47,725 nt of DNA from Clostridia bacterium (lineage in GTDB: Bacteria > Bacillota > Clostridia > Christensenellales > Aristaeellaceae), in the NCBI GenBank assembly GCA_017512905.1, contig JAFWEL010000136.1, positions 1 through 47,725 of the forward strand. Reading direction: 5' to 3'. This document shows, piece after piece, positions 1-8,397 of this stretch (positions are counted from its first letter, which is position 1; every line of letters begins with the position of its first letter). Both the position numbers and the translations under genes were made by a program. The notes under the pieces were generated by a model, which was given only the letters and a program-made list of their open reading frames with translations, was not told the DNA's origin and searched no databases.

Positions 1-137
1 GACCAGAGCAAAAAAGGCTTCCTTGCAGATTTGCCGCCCGGAAATCGCCTGCGATTTCAGGCAAATCTGAGGAGGATGTATTGAAGGGGGACCTGTCCCC
101 CTTCAAACGGGCGCAAGCCCGCGACAAATCAGAATTT
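1..137 (-). repeat. Dispersed MITE-like repeat, copy a (partial)
   Basis: This stretch is nearly identical to the reverse complement of 27828-27963. It ends in the terminal repeat CGACAAATCAGAATTT at 122-137. Inside are nested palindromes: GAAGGGGGAC and GTCCCCCTTC around 2 bases, and GAAATCGC with GCGATTTC enclosed by GATTTGCC and GGCAAATC. The left part runs off the window. It ends 14 bases before larE, so the larE ribosome-binding site lies just outside it. There is no coding capacity. Confidence 0.8.
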
Positions 138-151
138 CCCGGAGGAAAAGC

Positions 152-919
152 ATGATTCAATTGAAAGCGGTGCCCAAACCCCTGAAAGACTTTTTCGACG
201 CCCATCCCCGACTGGCGCTGGCCTTTTCCGGCGGGGTGGACAGCGCCTACCTGCTGTACGCGGCCCGGGCCTGCGATTGCGATGTGGAGCCCTTTTACGC
301 CCAATCGGCCTTCCAGCCGGAGTTCGAGCGCCGGGACGCGGCACGGATGGCGGCACAGCTGAAGGTGCCGCTGAACGTGGTGCCGCTGGACGTGCTGGCG
401 GTGGAGGCGGTGCGCGCCAACCCGGCGAACCGCTGCTATTATTGCAAGCAGGCGATATTCACCGCCCTGCTTGCGGCAGCCCGGGCCAAGGGCTACGACG
501 CCGTCATGGACGGCACCAACGCTTCCGACGACGCCGGTGACCGCCCGGGCATGCGGGCGCTTGAAGAGCTGGCGGTGCTCTCGCCGCTGCGGCTGTGCGG
601 CATCACGAAGGCCCAGGTACGGGCATATTCCCGTCAGGCCGGTCTGTTCACCTGGGACAAGCCCGCCTATGCCTGCCTGGCCACCCGAATTCCCACGGGC
701 ACACCCATCACCGGCGAGGACCTCGCCCGGGTGGAAGGCGCGGAGATGGCGCTGTTCAATCTGGGCTTTGCGGACTTCCGGGTGCGCCTGTTTCACGGCG
801 CGGCCCGCCTGCAGCTGCCCGCGGCGCAGATGGCGGACGCCATCGTTCGGCGCGATGAGATCCGAAAGGCCCTCGCGCCCTGGTTTGACACGATCATGCT
901 GGATTTGAAGGACAGGTGA
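152..919 (+). CDS. larE: LarE, ATP-dependent sulfur transferase for nickel-pincer cofactor
   Basis: LarE adenylates the pyridinium-biscarboxylate mononucleotide and inserts sulfur to make the thiocarboxylates that hold nickel in the lactate-racemase-type cofactor. The 255-residue protein has a PP-loop ATP site (SGGVDS, residues 26-31). Three cysteines stand out: C95 and C98 in CYYC, and C175 in the ACLATR motif, the place of the sacrificial cysteine in Lactiplantibacillus LarE. A three-cysteine set is known in LarE proteins that bind a [4Fe-4S] cluster and act catalytically, so that mode is plausible here (inference). The ATG follows GGAGGAAAAGC. larB starts 4 bases after its stop, so larE, larB and larC form one operon. 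Confidence 0.9.
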   Translation: MIQLKAVPKPLKDFFDAHPRLALAFSGGVDSAYLLYAARACDCDVEPFYAQSAFQPEFERRDAARMAAQLKVPLNVVPLDVLAVEAVRANPANRCYYCKQAIFTALLAAARAKGYDAVMDGTNASDDAGDRPGMRALEELAVLSPLRLCGITKAQVRAYSRQAGLFTWDKPAYACLATRIPTGTPITGEDLARVEGAEMALFNLGFADFRVRLFHGAARLQLPAAQMADAIVRRDEIRKALAPWFDTIMLDLKDR

Positions 920-923
920 AGCT

Positions 924-1685
924 ATGGATAGAGAACGGATGCTGGAAGCCCTGCGGGACGTACAGGCGGGGCGCATGGCCCCGGAAGCGGCGCTGAAGCT
1001 GCTGGCCCAGGCCCCCTATGAGGACATCGGCTACGCCAAGATCGACCACCACCGGGGCCTGCGCAACGGCACCGGCGAGGTGATCTACGGCGCGGGCAAG
1101 ACCGCGGAGCAGATCGTCGCCATCGCCAGCCACATGGTGGCGGCGGGGGGCGAGAACATATTGATCACCCGCATGGACGGGGATAAGGCGGCCCGGGTGG
1201 AAAAGGCCGTGCCCCTGTTCTACGATCCCCTGGCCCGGGTGGGCGTGGTCAAGCGGGTGGAGCGCACCCTGGTGGGCAGCGTGGTGGTGGCCTCCGGCGG
1301 CACCAGCGACCTGCCCGTGTGCGAGGAGGCGGCACTGACCGCCGAGACCCTGGGCAGCCGGGTCACCCGCCTGTACGACGTGGGCGTGGCCGGCCTGCAC
1401 CGGCTGCTTTCCCACCTGGACGAGCTGCAGTCGGCCCGGGCGGTGGTGGCTGTGGCGGGTATGGAGGGCGCGCTGGCCAGCGTGGTCGGCGGACTGGTGG
1501 ACTGTCCCGTGATCGCGGTGCCCACCTCCGTGGGCTATGGCGCCAGCTTCGGCGGCCTGTCGGCGCTGCTGTCCATGCTCAACGCCTGCGCCAGCGGCAT
1601 ATCCGTGGTAAACATCGACAACGGTTTCGGCGCGGGCTACCTCGCCAACCGGATCAACCGAATGAAGGGGATTGACGAGGCATGA
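924..1685 (+). CDS. larB: LarB, pyridinium-3,5-biscarboxylic acid mononucleotide synthase
   Basis: LarB carboxylates and hydrolyses nicotinic acid adenine dinucleotide, the first step of nickel-pincer cofactor synthesis. The 253-residue protein shows the family pattern: a short N-terminal helical region, then a PurE-like C-terminal domain with ASGGTSDLPVCEEA near residues 114-127 and a glycine-rich end. Length is normal for the family. It sits between larE (4 bases upstream) and larC, whose ATG overlaps the larB stop as ATGA, which points to translational coupling. Nothing is missing that can be seen by eye. Confidence 0.9.
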   Translation: MDRERMLEALRDVQAGRMAPEAALKLLAQAPYEDIGYAKIDHHRGLRNGTGEVIYGAGKTAEQIVAIASHMVAAGGENILITRMDGDKAARVEKAVPLFYDPLARVGVVKRVERTLVGSVVVASGGTSDLPVCEEAALTAETLGSRVTRLYDVGVAGLHRLLSHLDELQSARAVVAVAGMEGALASVVGGLVDCPVIAVPTSVGYGASFGGLSALLSMLNACASGISVVNIDNGFGAGYLANRINRMKGIDEA

Positions 1686-2947
1686 AGACGCTTTACATCG
1701 AATGCAACATGGGCGCGGCGGGGGATATGCTGATGGCCGCGCTGAGCGAGCTGCTCCCGGACCCGGAGGGCTTTGTCGCCCGGATGAACGCCCTGAATCT
1801 GCCGGGGGTGCGCTTCGAGCGCCGGAAGGCCGAAAAGTGCGGCATCACCGGCACGCATATGGCCGTGACGGTGGATGGGGTGGAGGAACAGTCTGAGGAT
1901 ACGGGGAACGGGAATGGCGGACATGGGCATATCCACGACCTCGACCATCATCACGACCACGACCATCATCATGACCACGACCATCATCATGACCACGACC
2001 ATCATCATGACCACGACCATCACCACCACGCTTCCCTGAAGGACATCCATGCCATCATCGACGGCCTGGACCTGCCGGAGGCGGTAAAGGCCGACGCGAA
2101 GGCGGTCTATGGGCGCATCGCCGAGGCGGAATCGAAGGTGCACGGCCATCCGGTGGACCAGATCCACTTCCACGAGGTGGGCACCCTGGACGCGGTGGCC
2201 GACGTGGTGGGGGTCTGTGTCCTGATGCACGAAATTTCGCCCGAGCGGGTGGTGGTCTCGCCGGTGCATGTGGGCAGCGGCCAGGTGCGCTGTGCCCACG
2301 GGGTGCTGCCGGTGCCGGCCCCGGCCACGGCGTTGCTTCTGGAGGGCGCGCCCATCTACGGCGGCGCGATCCGCGGGGAGTTGTGCACCCCCACCGGCGC
2401 GGCGCTGCTGCGGCACTTTGCCGGCGACTTCGGCGACATGCCCGCCATGACCCTCGACGGAGTGGGCTACGGCATGGGCAACAAGGATTTTCCCTGGGCC
2501 AACTGTGTGCGGGTGCTGCTGGGCCGGACCCAGGACGTCCCGGACAGCGCGGTGGAGCTGCGCTGCAACCTGGATGACATGACCGGGGAGGCCATCGGCT
2601 TCGCCGTCCGGCAGCTGCGACAGGCCGGCGCGCTGGACGTGTGGACCCAGTCCATCCAGATGAAGAAGGACCGCCCCGGTACGCTGCTGTGCTGCCTGTG
2701 CCCGCCCGAACGGGAGGGTGAATTTGCCCGGCTGATGCTCAGGCACACCACCACCATCGGCGTGCGCTGCCAGAGCGTCCGGCGCTACACCCTTCAGCGG
2801 GAGGCCGTCACCCTGAACACCCCCTACGGTCCCGTGCGGGCCAAGCGTTCCCACGGCTTCGGCGTGGACCGCGTCAAGCCCGAGTTCGACGACCTGGAGC
2901 AGATCGCGGAAAGTGAAGGGATCTCGGTTGGGGCGGTAGAATTCTGA
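1682..2947 (+). CDS. larC: LarC, nickel insertion protein with a long His/Asp tract
   Basis: LarC is a CTP-dependent cyclometallase that inserts nickel into the pincer precursor. The 421-residue protein begins with the family motif YIECNMGAAGDML and carries CTPTGAALL near residue 238. In Lactiplantibacillus the gene is read through a programmed frameshift (larC1/larC2); here it is one uninterrupted frame of full length. Residues 88-116 are almost only His and Asp, encoded by an 18-base tandem repeat, a likely nickel-binding or storage segment. The start overlaps larB. A hairpin terminator follows at 2963-2990. No larA racemase or nickel transporter lies nearby. Confidence 0.92.
   Translation: MKTLYIECNMGAAGDMLMAALSELLPDPEGFVARMNALNLPGVRFERRKAEKCGITGTHMAVTVDGVEEQSEDTGNGNGGHGHIHDLDHHHDHDHHHDHDHHHDHDHHHDHDHHHHASLKDIHAIIDGLDLPEAVKADAKAVYGRIAEAESKVHGHPVDQIHFHEVGTLDAVADVVGVCVLMHEISPERVVVSPVHVGSGQVRCAHGVLPVPAPATALLLEGAPIYGGAIRGELCTPTGAALLRHFAGDFGDMPAMTLDGVGYGMGNKDFPWANCVRVLLGRTQDVPDSAVELRCNLDDMTGEAIGFAVRQLRQAGALDVWTQSIQMKKDRPGTLLCCLCPPEREGEFARLMLRHTTTIGVRCQSVRRYTLQREAVTLNTPYGPVRAKRSHGFGVDRVKPEFDDLEQIAESEGISVGAVEF
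1955..2026 (+). repeat. 18-base tandem repeat inside larC
   Basis: Four tandem units of GACCACGACCATCATCAT, the last slightly diverged, encode Asp-His-Asp-His-His-His repeats. A shorter unit precedes them at 1943-1954. The frame is kept, so copy number could change the length of the metal-binding tract without breaking larC. Confidence 0.9.
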
Positions 2948-2962
2948 TACTGATCCCTGTCA

Positions 2963-2990
2963 AAAATACACCCATCTTTGGGTGTATTTT
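2963..2990 (+). terminator. Terminator of the lar operon
   Basis: AAAATACACCC and GGGTGTATTTT form an 11-base-pair stem around a 6-base loop. The stem ends in TTTT, 15 bases after the larC stop. The A-rich left arm means it may also work for transcripts arriving on minus. Confidence 0.8.
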
Positions 2991-3033
2991 GGGTTGGGCA
3001 TCGTATCAGCGCCACCGCCACGGTCGCTGAAAC

Positions 3034-3070
3034 AACAGAAAGCGGACGCGATGCGCGTCCGCTTTCTGTT
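3034..3070 (-). terminator. Hairpin after the SH3 gene
   Basis: A perfect 17-base-pair stem (arms 3034-3050 and 3054-3070) encloses a 3-base loop, 21 bases downstream of the minus-strand SH3 gene. The following bases on minus are only moderately T-rich, so it may act as a terminator or as an RNA-stabilising 3' hairpin. Confidence 0.65.
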
Positions 3071-3091
3071 GGTGTTCAAGCTGTGGCCGGA

Positions 3092-3580
3092 TTAATAGGC
3101 CCATTCCAGATAGCTCATGCTGCTCCAGCCGCAACGGCCGTTCTTGCTGACATAAGCCCAGTTGCCGCAAACCTTGCTCACATACAGGTTGCAGGTGCCC
3201 CTGGCCCAGGAGCCCTTGATGCCGTAGCCGGTGCCGGGGCCGGTGCGATAGTTCAGGCCGCTGGTGCGGGTGCAGACGTCGGCATAAGCGCCGCAGCGGA
3301 CATAGTGCCTGTAAACCCAGCCGCAAACGCCGTTGAAGGTGCGGACCTTGTACCAGTTGCCGGAGCGATAGAGGTACTTCAGGGGCTTGCCGTTGCACAG
3401 GGAAGCCAGGACCCGGTACTCGGTGCCAGGGCCGGAGCGCAGCATCAGGCGGCTGCCGCCGGTGCTGACCCTGTAGACCTTGTAGGTGCTGCTGTTGGCC
3501 GTTTCAGCCGCCAGAGACGTTGCGGGAACCACTGCCATCAGCAGCATCACCGCCAGGAGAACCGCGAGAATTCTTTTCAT
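3092..3580 (-). CDS. Secreted protein with two bacterial SH3 domains
   Basis: This is a 162-residue exported protein of unknown substrate. A signal peptide covers about residues 1-25 (MKRILAVLLAVMLLMAVVP, then a TSLAA cleavage site). Two SH3b-like domains follow, at about 34-96 and 100-160, each with an LRSGPG or YRTGPG core and a GWVY or GWSS strand. Such domains usually bind peptidoglycan or cell-wall peptides, so a wall-associated role is likely. There is no catalytic domain. The ATG follows GGGAGGGATATC. A consensus promoter lies about 120 bases upstream, giving a long 5' leader with a GC-rich hairpin. It is transcribed alone. Confidence 0.8.
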   Translation of the reverse strand: MKRILAVLLAVMLLMAVVPATSLAAETANSSTYKVYRVSTGGSRLMLRSGPGTEYRVLASLCNGKPLKYLYRSGNWYKVRTFNGVCGWVYRHYVRCGAYADVCTRTSGLNYRTGPGTGYGIKGSWARGTCNLYVSKVCGNWAYVSKNGRCGWSSMSYLEWAY

Positions 3581-3699
3581 GATGATATCCCTCCCAATTT
3601 TGTCACCTTATCCGAAGCGCCTTCGCCGGTCTTCCACCGACGGCGGCGCGGGCATACTCTTACTATGCGCCGCCCCTCCGGAATATGGCTTCTGGAAAT

Positions 3700-3728
3700 A
3701 TTATACAACATTGCCTCATTTTTGTCAA
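3700..3728 (-). promoter_or_regulatory. Promoter for the SH3 gene, TTGACA-17-TATAAT
   Basis: Read on minus, TTGACA (3728-3723) and TATAAT (3705-3700) are separated by exactly 17 bases, a full SigA consensus. Transcription would start near 3693 and leave a leader of about 110 bases before the ATG at 3580. Confidence 0.85.
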
Positions 3729-3777
3729 ATAATTTAATAATTATCTTCGTAATTTTCTTGGCTAATTTTTCCTCGTT

Positions 3778-6153
3778 TCACGCCCGTCCCCTGCCCCGCT
3801 GGCGGCTGTGGCACACGTCGCAAACCCGGTAGGGCCAGTTCCAGGGCAGCGGGGCCTTGCAGGAGGGGCAGGTGCGCTGCTGGAGCTTCTGGGTGGACAG
3901 GATGTGGATGATCCCCTCGGAGATCAGGCCCTTGCGGCTCTGGATCTCCTCCAGCACGTCGTCCGGTTCCTCCAGGAACAGGCGGGCATAGTTGTAGTAC
4001 AGGTCGCAGCGCCGATAGTCCGCCTCCAGGCCGTCCAGCATGGCGGTGGTGCAATCCTCCGGCTCCGGCGGCCAGGGCAGCTCCCCTTCCACGTCCACGT
4101 GTTCGCCGTTGCACTCGGCGCGGTACATGGTCTTCCAGCGGTTCAGCAGGTCCGGCTCGGCCTCGTCAAAGGGGATGCACAGGAAGCGGTAGAGCAGCGC
4201 CTTGTCGGTGCGGGGCGTCTCCATCATGGCCGCCAGCGCCGCCATGCGCTCGGTGGACGCCTTGGAAAAGCAGCCCTTGTCCTTCATGGCCAGCCACTGG
4301 TTGATGATCTGGGTCAGCGGCAGCGGGATGCCCAGCAGCGATTCCGGGAAGCGGATGACGGCCTCGGTCAGCGGATACAGCGGCTTGTTCAGCGCCTGGG
4401 CCACGATGCCCTTGAAGCCGTAGGCGTTTACATAGCCCACGTCGTACTGGCCGTAGCGCCCGGCGCGGCCGGCGATCTGCTTGATCTCGGCGTCGGTGAG
4501 GGGGCGGGTGATATCGCCGTCGAACTTTTCCTGCTCCAGGAACACCACCCGCTGGATGGGCAGGTTCATGCCCATGGCGATGGCGTCGGTGGACACCACC
4601 ACCTGAGCCTCCCCCCGCTGGAAGCGCTCGGCCTGGTCCCGGCGCACGTCCGGGGGCAGGGCCCCGTAGATCAGCGACACCCGCCAGCCCTGGCGCTTCA
4701 GCTCCGCCGCCACGGCGTGGACCCGGGCCTTGGAAAACACGATCAGCGCGTCCCCCCGGCGCACCGAGGCCGGAAAGCGAAAGCCCTCCTTCTCCGCCAC
4801 CAGGGGCACCATGCGCCGGTGGCGGACGATCTGCAGCTCGTCGCCGCACTCCGTGATGATGCGGGTCAGCAGGCCCTCGGCGTCCGGCGAGGCGCAGGCG
4901 TGGATCTCCCCGGCGCACAGGCCCAGTATCGCCGCGGTCCACGCGCCGCCCCGGTCCCGGTCGGCGATCATCTGGCATTCGTCGATCACCGCCACGTCGT
5001 ATTGGGCCTTCAGGTCGGCCATCTCCACCGTGGAGGACTGCACCCGGCTGTCCGGCACGCGGATCTGCTCCTCCCCCGTCACCAGCGAGCAGGGCGTGCC
5101 GTCCCGGTTCAGGGTTTCAAACTGCTCCGCCGCCAGCAGGCGCAGGGGGCCCAGGTAGATGCCGTTGCGGGCGTAGCGCAGCCGCTCCACCCCCTCGAAG
5201 GTCTTGCCGGAGTTGGTGGGGCCCAGGTGGAGTATGAATTTGCGGCGCATCAGCCGGGCCAGCGGGTAAAGGTCCCGGTAATGCTCCGGCACGGCGTTCA
5301 GCAGCGCCGAGCGCAGCTTCTTCGCCCTGCCGAAGGTGGCATCCGCCTGCCTTTGCATCTGGCGGACGGAGGGGTTGGCCGACAGCAGCCGCTGGATGCG
5401 CTCCCGGGGCCAGCGTTGGCGCAGACGGTTGCAGACGGCTGCCTTCGTCCGCTGAATCTCCCCCTTCAGCGCCTCGGACACCGTGCCGCCGTCCCTCAGG
5501 CGCACCTGGCCGCAGGCCGCCAGCTCCGGATGGGCGTGATACAGCGTCCCCCTCAGCGCCCCGTTCAGCGACCGGGGCTTCCAGGCCCGCTCCACCAGGT
5601 CCACGGTCAGCCCCTTGTTGAAGGCGTGATCCATCAGCCAGGACGCCACGTCCTCCACCGGCTCGCCGCCTATCAGGCGGGACAGGTCCGCCTTCAGCAG
5701 GTAGCGCTCCAGCTTGTCGTTCGACTGGTCGGTCAGGCGCTTCACCTGCCCCTCCAGCAGCCTGCGGGGAGCCTGCCCCTCCACCAGGCGCAGGGCCGCG
5801 CGCGCCTTCTTCAGGTTCACATGACACCGCTCCACCGTGCGCAGAAAGGCCAGGTCCACGGGGTTGCCGGATTCAAGCTCCTGGGCGATCAGCGGCGCGA
5901 GGCGCTCGAACTCCGCCGCGTCGTAGTCCGACGCCAGCTCCCCCCGCCGCAGCGCCTGCCAGACCTTGTCACTCTTCTGAACGTGGTAGAGCGTGTTGGC
6001 AAAGGCCTTGCCCTGATAGTAGGCCTCCGCCTCCTCCGGGCTCATGCCCAGGGTGATGGCCCGGACCTTGTTCATGGCGCGCTGGAGCAGATACGCCTCC
6101 CGCTCCGGCATGATCGCCTGAATGTACGCCCCCAGCGCCGCCTGTCTGTCCAT
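3778..6153 (-). CDS. SUV3-like DExH RNA helicase with C-terminal zinc ribbon
   Basis: This 791-residue protein has helicase motifs close to the SUV3 family: Walker A GPTNSGKT near residue 312, motif II DECQM near 393, and motif VI QIAGRAGRYG near 563. The roughly 300-residue N-terminal region is helical and not recognised. The C-terminus holds CPSC and CDVC pairs, a likely zinc ribbon. SUV3 relatives unwind RNA in degradosome-like complexes; a role in RNA turnover is inferred. I chose the ATG at 6153, 9 codons or more inside the longest frame, because AAGGGG precedes it at good spacing and a promoter lies at 6192-6220; the frame's first ATG at 6186 lies too close to that promoter. Confidence 0.8.
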   Translation of the reverse strand: MDRQAALGAYIQAIMPEREAYLLQRAMNKVRAITLGMSPEEAEAYYQGKAFANTLYHVQKSDKVWQALRRGELASDYDAAEFERLAPLIAQELESGNPVDLAFLRTVERCHVNLKKARAALRLVEGQAPRRLLEGQVKRLTDQSNDKLERYLLKADLSRLIGGEPVEDVASWLMDHAFNKGLTVDLVERAWKPRSLNGALRGTLYHAHPELAACGQVRLRDGGTVSEALKGEIQRTKAAVCNRLRQRWPRERIQRLLSANPSVRQMQRQADATFGRAKKLRSALLNAVPEHYRDLYPLARLMRRKFILHLGPTNSGKTFEGVERLRYARNGIYLGPLRLLAAEQFETLNRDGTPCSLVTGEEQIRVPDSRVQSSTVEMADLKAQYDVAVIDECQMIADRDRGGAWTAAILGLCAGEIHACASPDAEGLLTRIITECGDELQIVRHRRMVPLVAEKEGFRFPASVRRGDALIVFSKARVHAVAAELKRQGWRVSLIYGALPPDVRRDQAERFQRGEAQVVVSTDAIAMGMNLPIQRVVFLEQEKFDGDITRPLTDAEIKQIAGRAGRYGQYDVGYVNAYGFKGIVAQALNKPLYPLTEAVIRFPESLLGIPLPLTQIINQWLAMKDKGCFSKASTERMAALAAMMETPRTDKALLYRFLCIPFDEAEPDLLNRWKTMYRAECNGEHVDVEGELPWPPEPEDCTTAMLDGLEADYRRCDLYYNYARLFLEEPDDVLEEIQSRKGLISEGIIHILSTQKLQQRTCPSCKAPLPWNWPYRVCDVCHSRQRGRGRA

Positions 6154-6191
6154 ATGCCCTGCCCCTTCCCGGCGCGAAAGCGCCAAGCCCT

Positions 6192-6220
6192 ATTGTACCA
6201 CGAATTCAAAAAAATGTCAC
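6192..6220 (-). promoter_or_regulatory. Promoter for the helicase, GTGACA-17-TACAAT
   Basis: On minus, GTGACA and TACAAT are 17 bases apart, and TGG before TACAAT gives an extended -10. It lies between the AraC stop and the helicase start, so the helicase is transcribed on its own. Confidence 0.75.
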
Positions 6221-6228
6221 CTGCCCCC

Positions 6229-7080
6229 TCACCCCCGCTGCCCCTTCCGGTAGGCCCTCGGCGAGCAGCCCATGCGCCGGTGGAAGGCGGCGGAGAAGTG
6301 CTCAATGGAGGAATAGCCGGACCGCTCGGCGATCTCGGTGACGGACAGGTCGGTGCCGGCGAGCAGCTGGGAGGCCGCGGCCATCCTCGCGTCGGTCAGC
6401 TTCTGGGAGAAGGTCTTGCCGAAGTTGTCCCGCAGGAGGCGCTGGGTCTGGCGCTGGCTGAGGTTTAAAAGGCTGGCCAGGTCCGAGAGCGTCAGGGTGC
6501 GGTGGCGGTAGAAGAAGGCGTCCTCGATGACGGGCATCAGCCCCGCCCGGGTCAGCGCCGGGACGCGCATCCGCACGGGCGCGGGCGCGGCCTCCTGGCG
6601 GTACATCCGCATCAGCAGCACGATGATCTGCCGCAGCAGCGCCTCGGCCATCTCCCGGGCCCCGGGCTGGGGGCGGCGGCCCTCGGCGATCAGCTTTTCC
6701 AGCAGCGGGTATACCCGCCCGCCGTCCTCACCCATCCAGAAGTGGGTTTGGGCGAAGCGGAAGAAGGGGTCCTCCCCGGCCCGGGGGGACAGCTCGCAGT
6801 TCAGGTAGAGGCAGTATTCGACGATGGGGCTGCGGGAATCGGAGCGCTGGGCGTGCTCGATGCCCGGGCCGGTGACGTACAGCGTGTCCGGGCCCACGCT
6901 CCGGGTCCTGCCGTCGATGGTCACGTCCCCCTGGCCGCTGCGGGTGTAGTGGATCTCATAGCTGACGTTGGAATGCCGGTGGGCCGCGATCACCGCCGGC
7001 AGCTGCTCGATGCGCACATGTACCGGCGCGACGTGCAGGCACCCCAATTCAAAGCCGAAGGAAAATTCGTAGGTTTCCAT
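6229..7080 (-). CDS. AraC-family transcription regulator
   Basis: The 283-residue protein has an N-terminal cupin-like sensor domain (about 1-150, with AAHRHSNVSYEIHYTRSG) and a C-terminal double helix-turn-helix (about 185-280, ending FSAAFHRRMGCSPRAYRKG). Such regulators bind a small ligand, often a sugar, and activate adjacent genes. It is divergent from the dehydrogenase gene at 7321, with two direct repeats in the shared region, so it probably controls that gene and perhaps the importer beyond. The ATG follows GGAGGCTGAACA. The ligand cannot be read from the sequence. Confidence 0.88.
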   Translation of the reverse strand: METYEFSFGFELGCLHVAPVHVRIEQLPAVIAAHRHSNVSYEIHYTRSGQGDVTIDGRTRSVGPDTLYVTGPGIEHAQRSDSRSPIVEYCLYLNCELSPRAGEDPFFRFAQTHFWMGEDGGRVYPLLEKLIAEGRRPQPGAREMAEALLRQIIVLLMRMYRQEAAPAPVRMRVPALTRAGLMPVIEDAFFYRHRTLTLSDLASLLNLSQRQTQRLLRDNFGKTFSQKLTDARMAAASQLLAGTDLSVTEIAERSGYSSIEHFSAAFHRRMGCSPRAYRKGQRG

Positions 7081-7101
7081 TGTTCAGCCTCCATTCCGTT
7101 G

Positions 7102-7147
7102 CCACAAGTTCTGCTTTGTCGCTACGCGACAGATTCAGAACTTGTGG
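7102..7147. repeat. Inverted repeat behind the AraC start
   Basis: CCACAAGTTCTG and CAGAACTTGTGG form a perfect 12-base-pair outer stem with an inner TGTCGC/GCGACA stem. It lies within the AraC 5' leader on minus and could be an RNA hairpin or a small dispersed palindrome. Confidence 0.6.
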
Positions 7148-7192
7148 TTTACTAATCCCTAATCCCTCCCCATTATACCCCACATTTACACC

Positions 7193-7228
7193 AAACGGAC
7201 ATTTACCTTCGCCAAAACGACATATTTA
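7193..7228 (+). promoter_or_regulatory. Putative AraC operator, two direct half-sites
   Basis: AAACGGACATTTA (7193-7205) and AAACGACATATTTA (7215-7228) repeat in the same orientation 22 bases apart, about two helical turns. This is the spacing usual for AraC-type binding sites, and they lie upstream of the dehydrogenase promoter. The assignment is inferred. Confidence 0.5.
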
Positions 7229-7271
7229 ACATAAAAAAGTCGGGTTTTTCTCTAAACGCGGGCGACGGAAT

Positions 7272-7300
7272 TTGTTATACTTCTATTATCAAGATAAAAT
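7272..7300 (+). promoter_or_regulatory. Promoter for the dehydrogenase, TTGTTA-17-TAAAAT
   Basis: TTGTTA and TAAAAT are 17 bases apart just before the ribosome-binding site. An alternative extended -10, TGTTATACT, overlaps the -35. The weak -35 fits activation by the neighbouring AraC protein. Confidence 0.55.
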
Positions 7301-7320
7301 ACACAGGGAGGCTTTTCATC

Positions 7321-8382
7321 ATGGATAAAAAGATTCTTGGCGCGATTCTTCCGGGCAACAGCACCGTCGAGCTGAAGGAGTTTGAGATTCCCAAGCCGGG
7401 CCACGGCCAGGTTCTGGTGAAGACCAAGGCTTCCACCATCTGCGGCTCTGACATCCGCTGCATATACCGCGCCCACGTGGGCAAGGGACCCGAGGGCTAC
7501 CAGCCCGGCATGATCGCCGGCCATGAGCCCTGCGGCATCATCGTGGAAGAGGGCGAGGGCCTGAAGCGCTTCAAGAAGGGCGACCGGGTCATCGTGTACC
7601 ACATCTCCGGCTGCGGCGTGTGCTACGATTGCCGGCGCGGCTATTACATCTCCTGCAAGAGCCCCTACCGCGCCGCCTACGGCTGGCAGCGCAACGGCGG
7701 CATGGCCCCCTACATGCTCTGCGACGAAAAGGACCTGATCGCCCTGCCCGACGAGCTGACCTACGAGGACGGCGCGCAGGTGGCCTGCGGCTTCGGCACC
7801 TGCTACGAGGCCCTGATGAAGATCGGTGTCTCCGGCAACGACCGGGTGCTGGTCACCGGCCTGGGCCCGGTGGGCCTGGCCACGCTGATGCTGGCGAAAG
7901 CCATGGGCTGCGACACCACCATCGGCTGCGACGTGAACGAGGACCGCATGAAGCTGGCCAAGGACCTTGGCCTGGCGGACTACGTGTTCAACAGCGCCAA
8001 CGTGGAGGAGTGCGAGAAGAAGATCATGGAGGTCACCCAGGGCTACGGCTGCGAGCGGGCCATCGACTGCTCGGCCAACAACTCCGCCCGGGCGATGGCG
8101 ATCCGCTGCACCCGCGAATGGGGCAAGATGGCCATGGTCGGCGAGGGCAACGACGTGACCTTCAACCCCTCCCCGGACATCATGCACGGCCAGAAGAGCA
8201 TCTACGGCAGCTGGGTCACGTCCCTGTGGCGCATGGAGGAGCTGGTGGAGCACCTGGTGCGCTGGGGCATCCATCCCGACAAGCTGATCACCCATCGCTT
8301 CGAGCTGAAGGACGTGGCCGAGGCCTACCGCCTGATGGCCAGCGGCCAGTGCGGCAAGGTCGCGATTGTGTACCCCGACTAA
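7321..8382 (+). CDS. Zinc-dependent medium-chain dehydrogenase (polyol/alcohol type)
   Basis: The 353-residue protein belongs to the medium-chain dehydrogenase family, which includes sorbitol/iditol and threonine dehydrogenases. Catalytic zinc ligands are visible as C41 (CGSD) and H68-E69 (GHEP). The structural zinc site is C98, C101, C104 and C112. The Rossmann motif VTGLGPVGLATL follows near residue 178. It most likely oxidises a sugar alcohol or reduces a keto sugar with NAD(P); the exact substrate is unknown. It follows an AraC-controlled promoter and AGGGAGG, and precedes an aldo/keto reductase and a sugar importer, suggesting one catabolic unit. Confidence 0.85.
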   Translation: MDKKILGAILPGNSTVELKEFEIPKPGHGQVLVKTKASTICGSDIRCIYRAHVGKGPEGYQPGMIAGHEPCGIIVEEGEGLKRFKKGDRVIVYHISGCGVCYDCRRGYYISCKSPYRAAYGWQRNGGMAPYMLCDEKDLIALPDELTYEDGAQVACGFGTCYEALMKIGVSGNDRVLVTGLGPVGLATLMLAKAMGCDTTIGCDVNEDRMKLAKDLGLADYVFNSANVEECEKKIMEVTQGYGCERAIDCSANNSARAMAIRCTREWGKMAMVGEGNDVTFNPSPDIMHGQKSIYGSWVTSLWRMEELVEHLVRWGIHPDKLITHRFELKDVAEAYRLMASGQCGKVAIVYPD

Positions 8383-8397
8383 CGTCTGTCTTTTGTT

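Noticed and set aside
1943-2029. CRISPR-like or intergenic tandem repeat
   Set aside because: The repeat is in frame inside larC and encodes a His/Asp tract; there are no spacers.
3808-6468. An 886-codon plus-strand frame opposite the helicase and AraC genes
   Set aside because: It is the GC-rich antisense shadow of two real minus-strand genes, has no ribosome-binding site, and its product is low-complexity (Gly, Leu, Gln, His, Arg).
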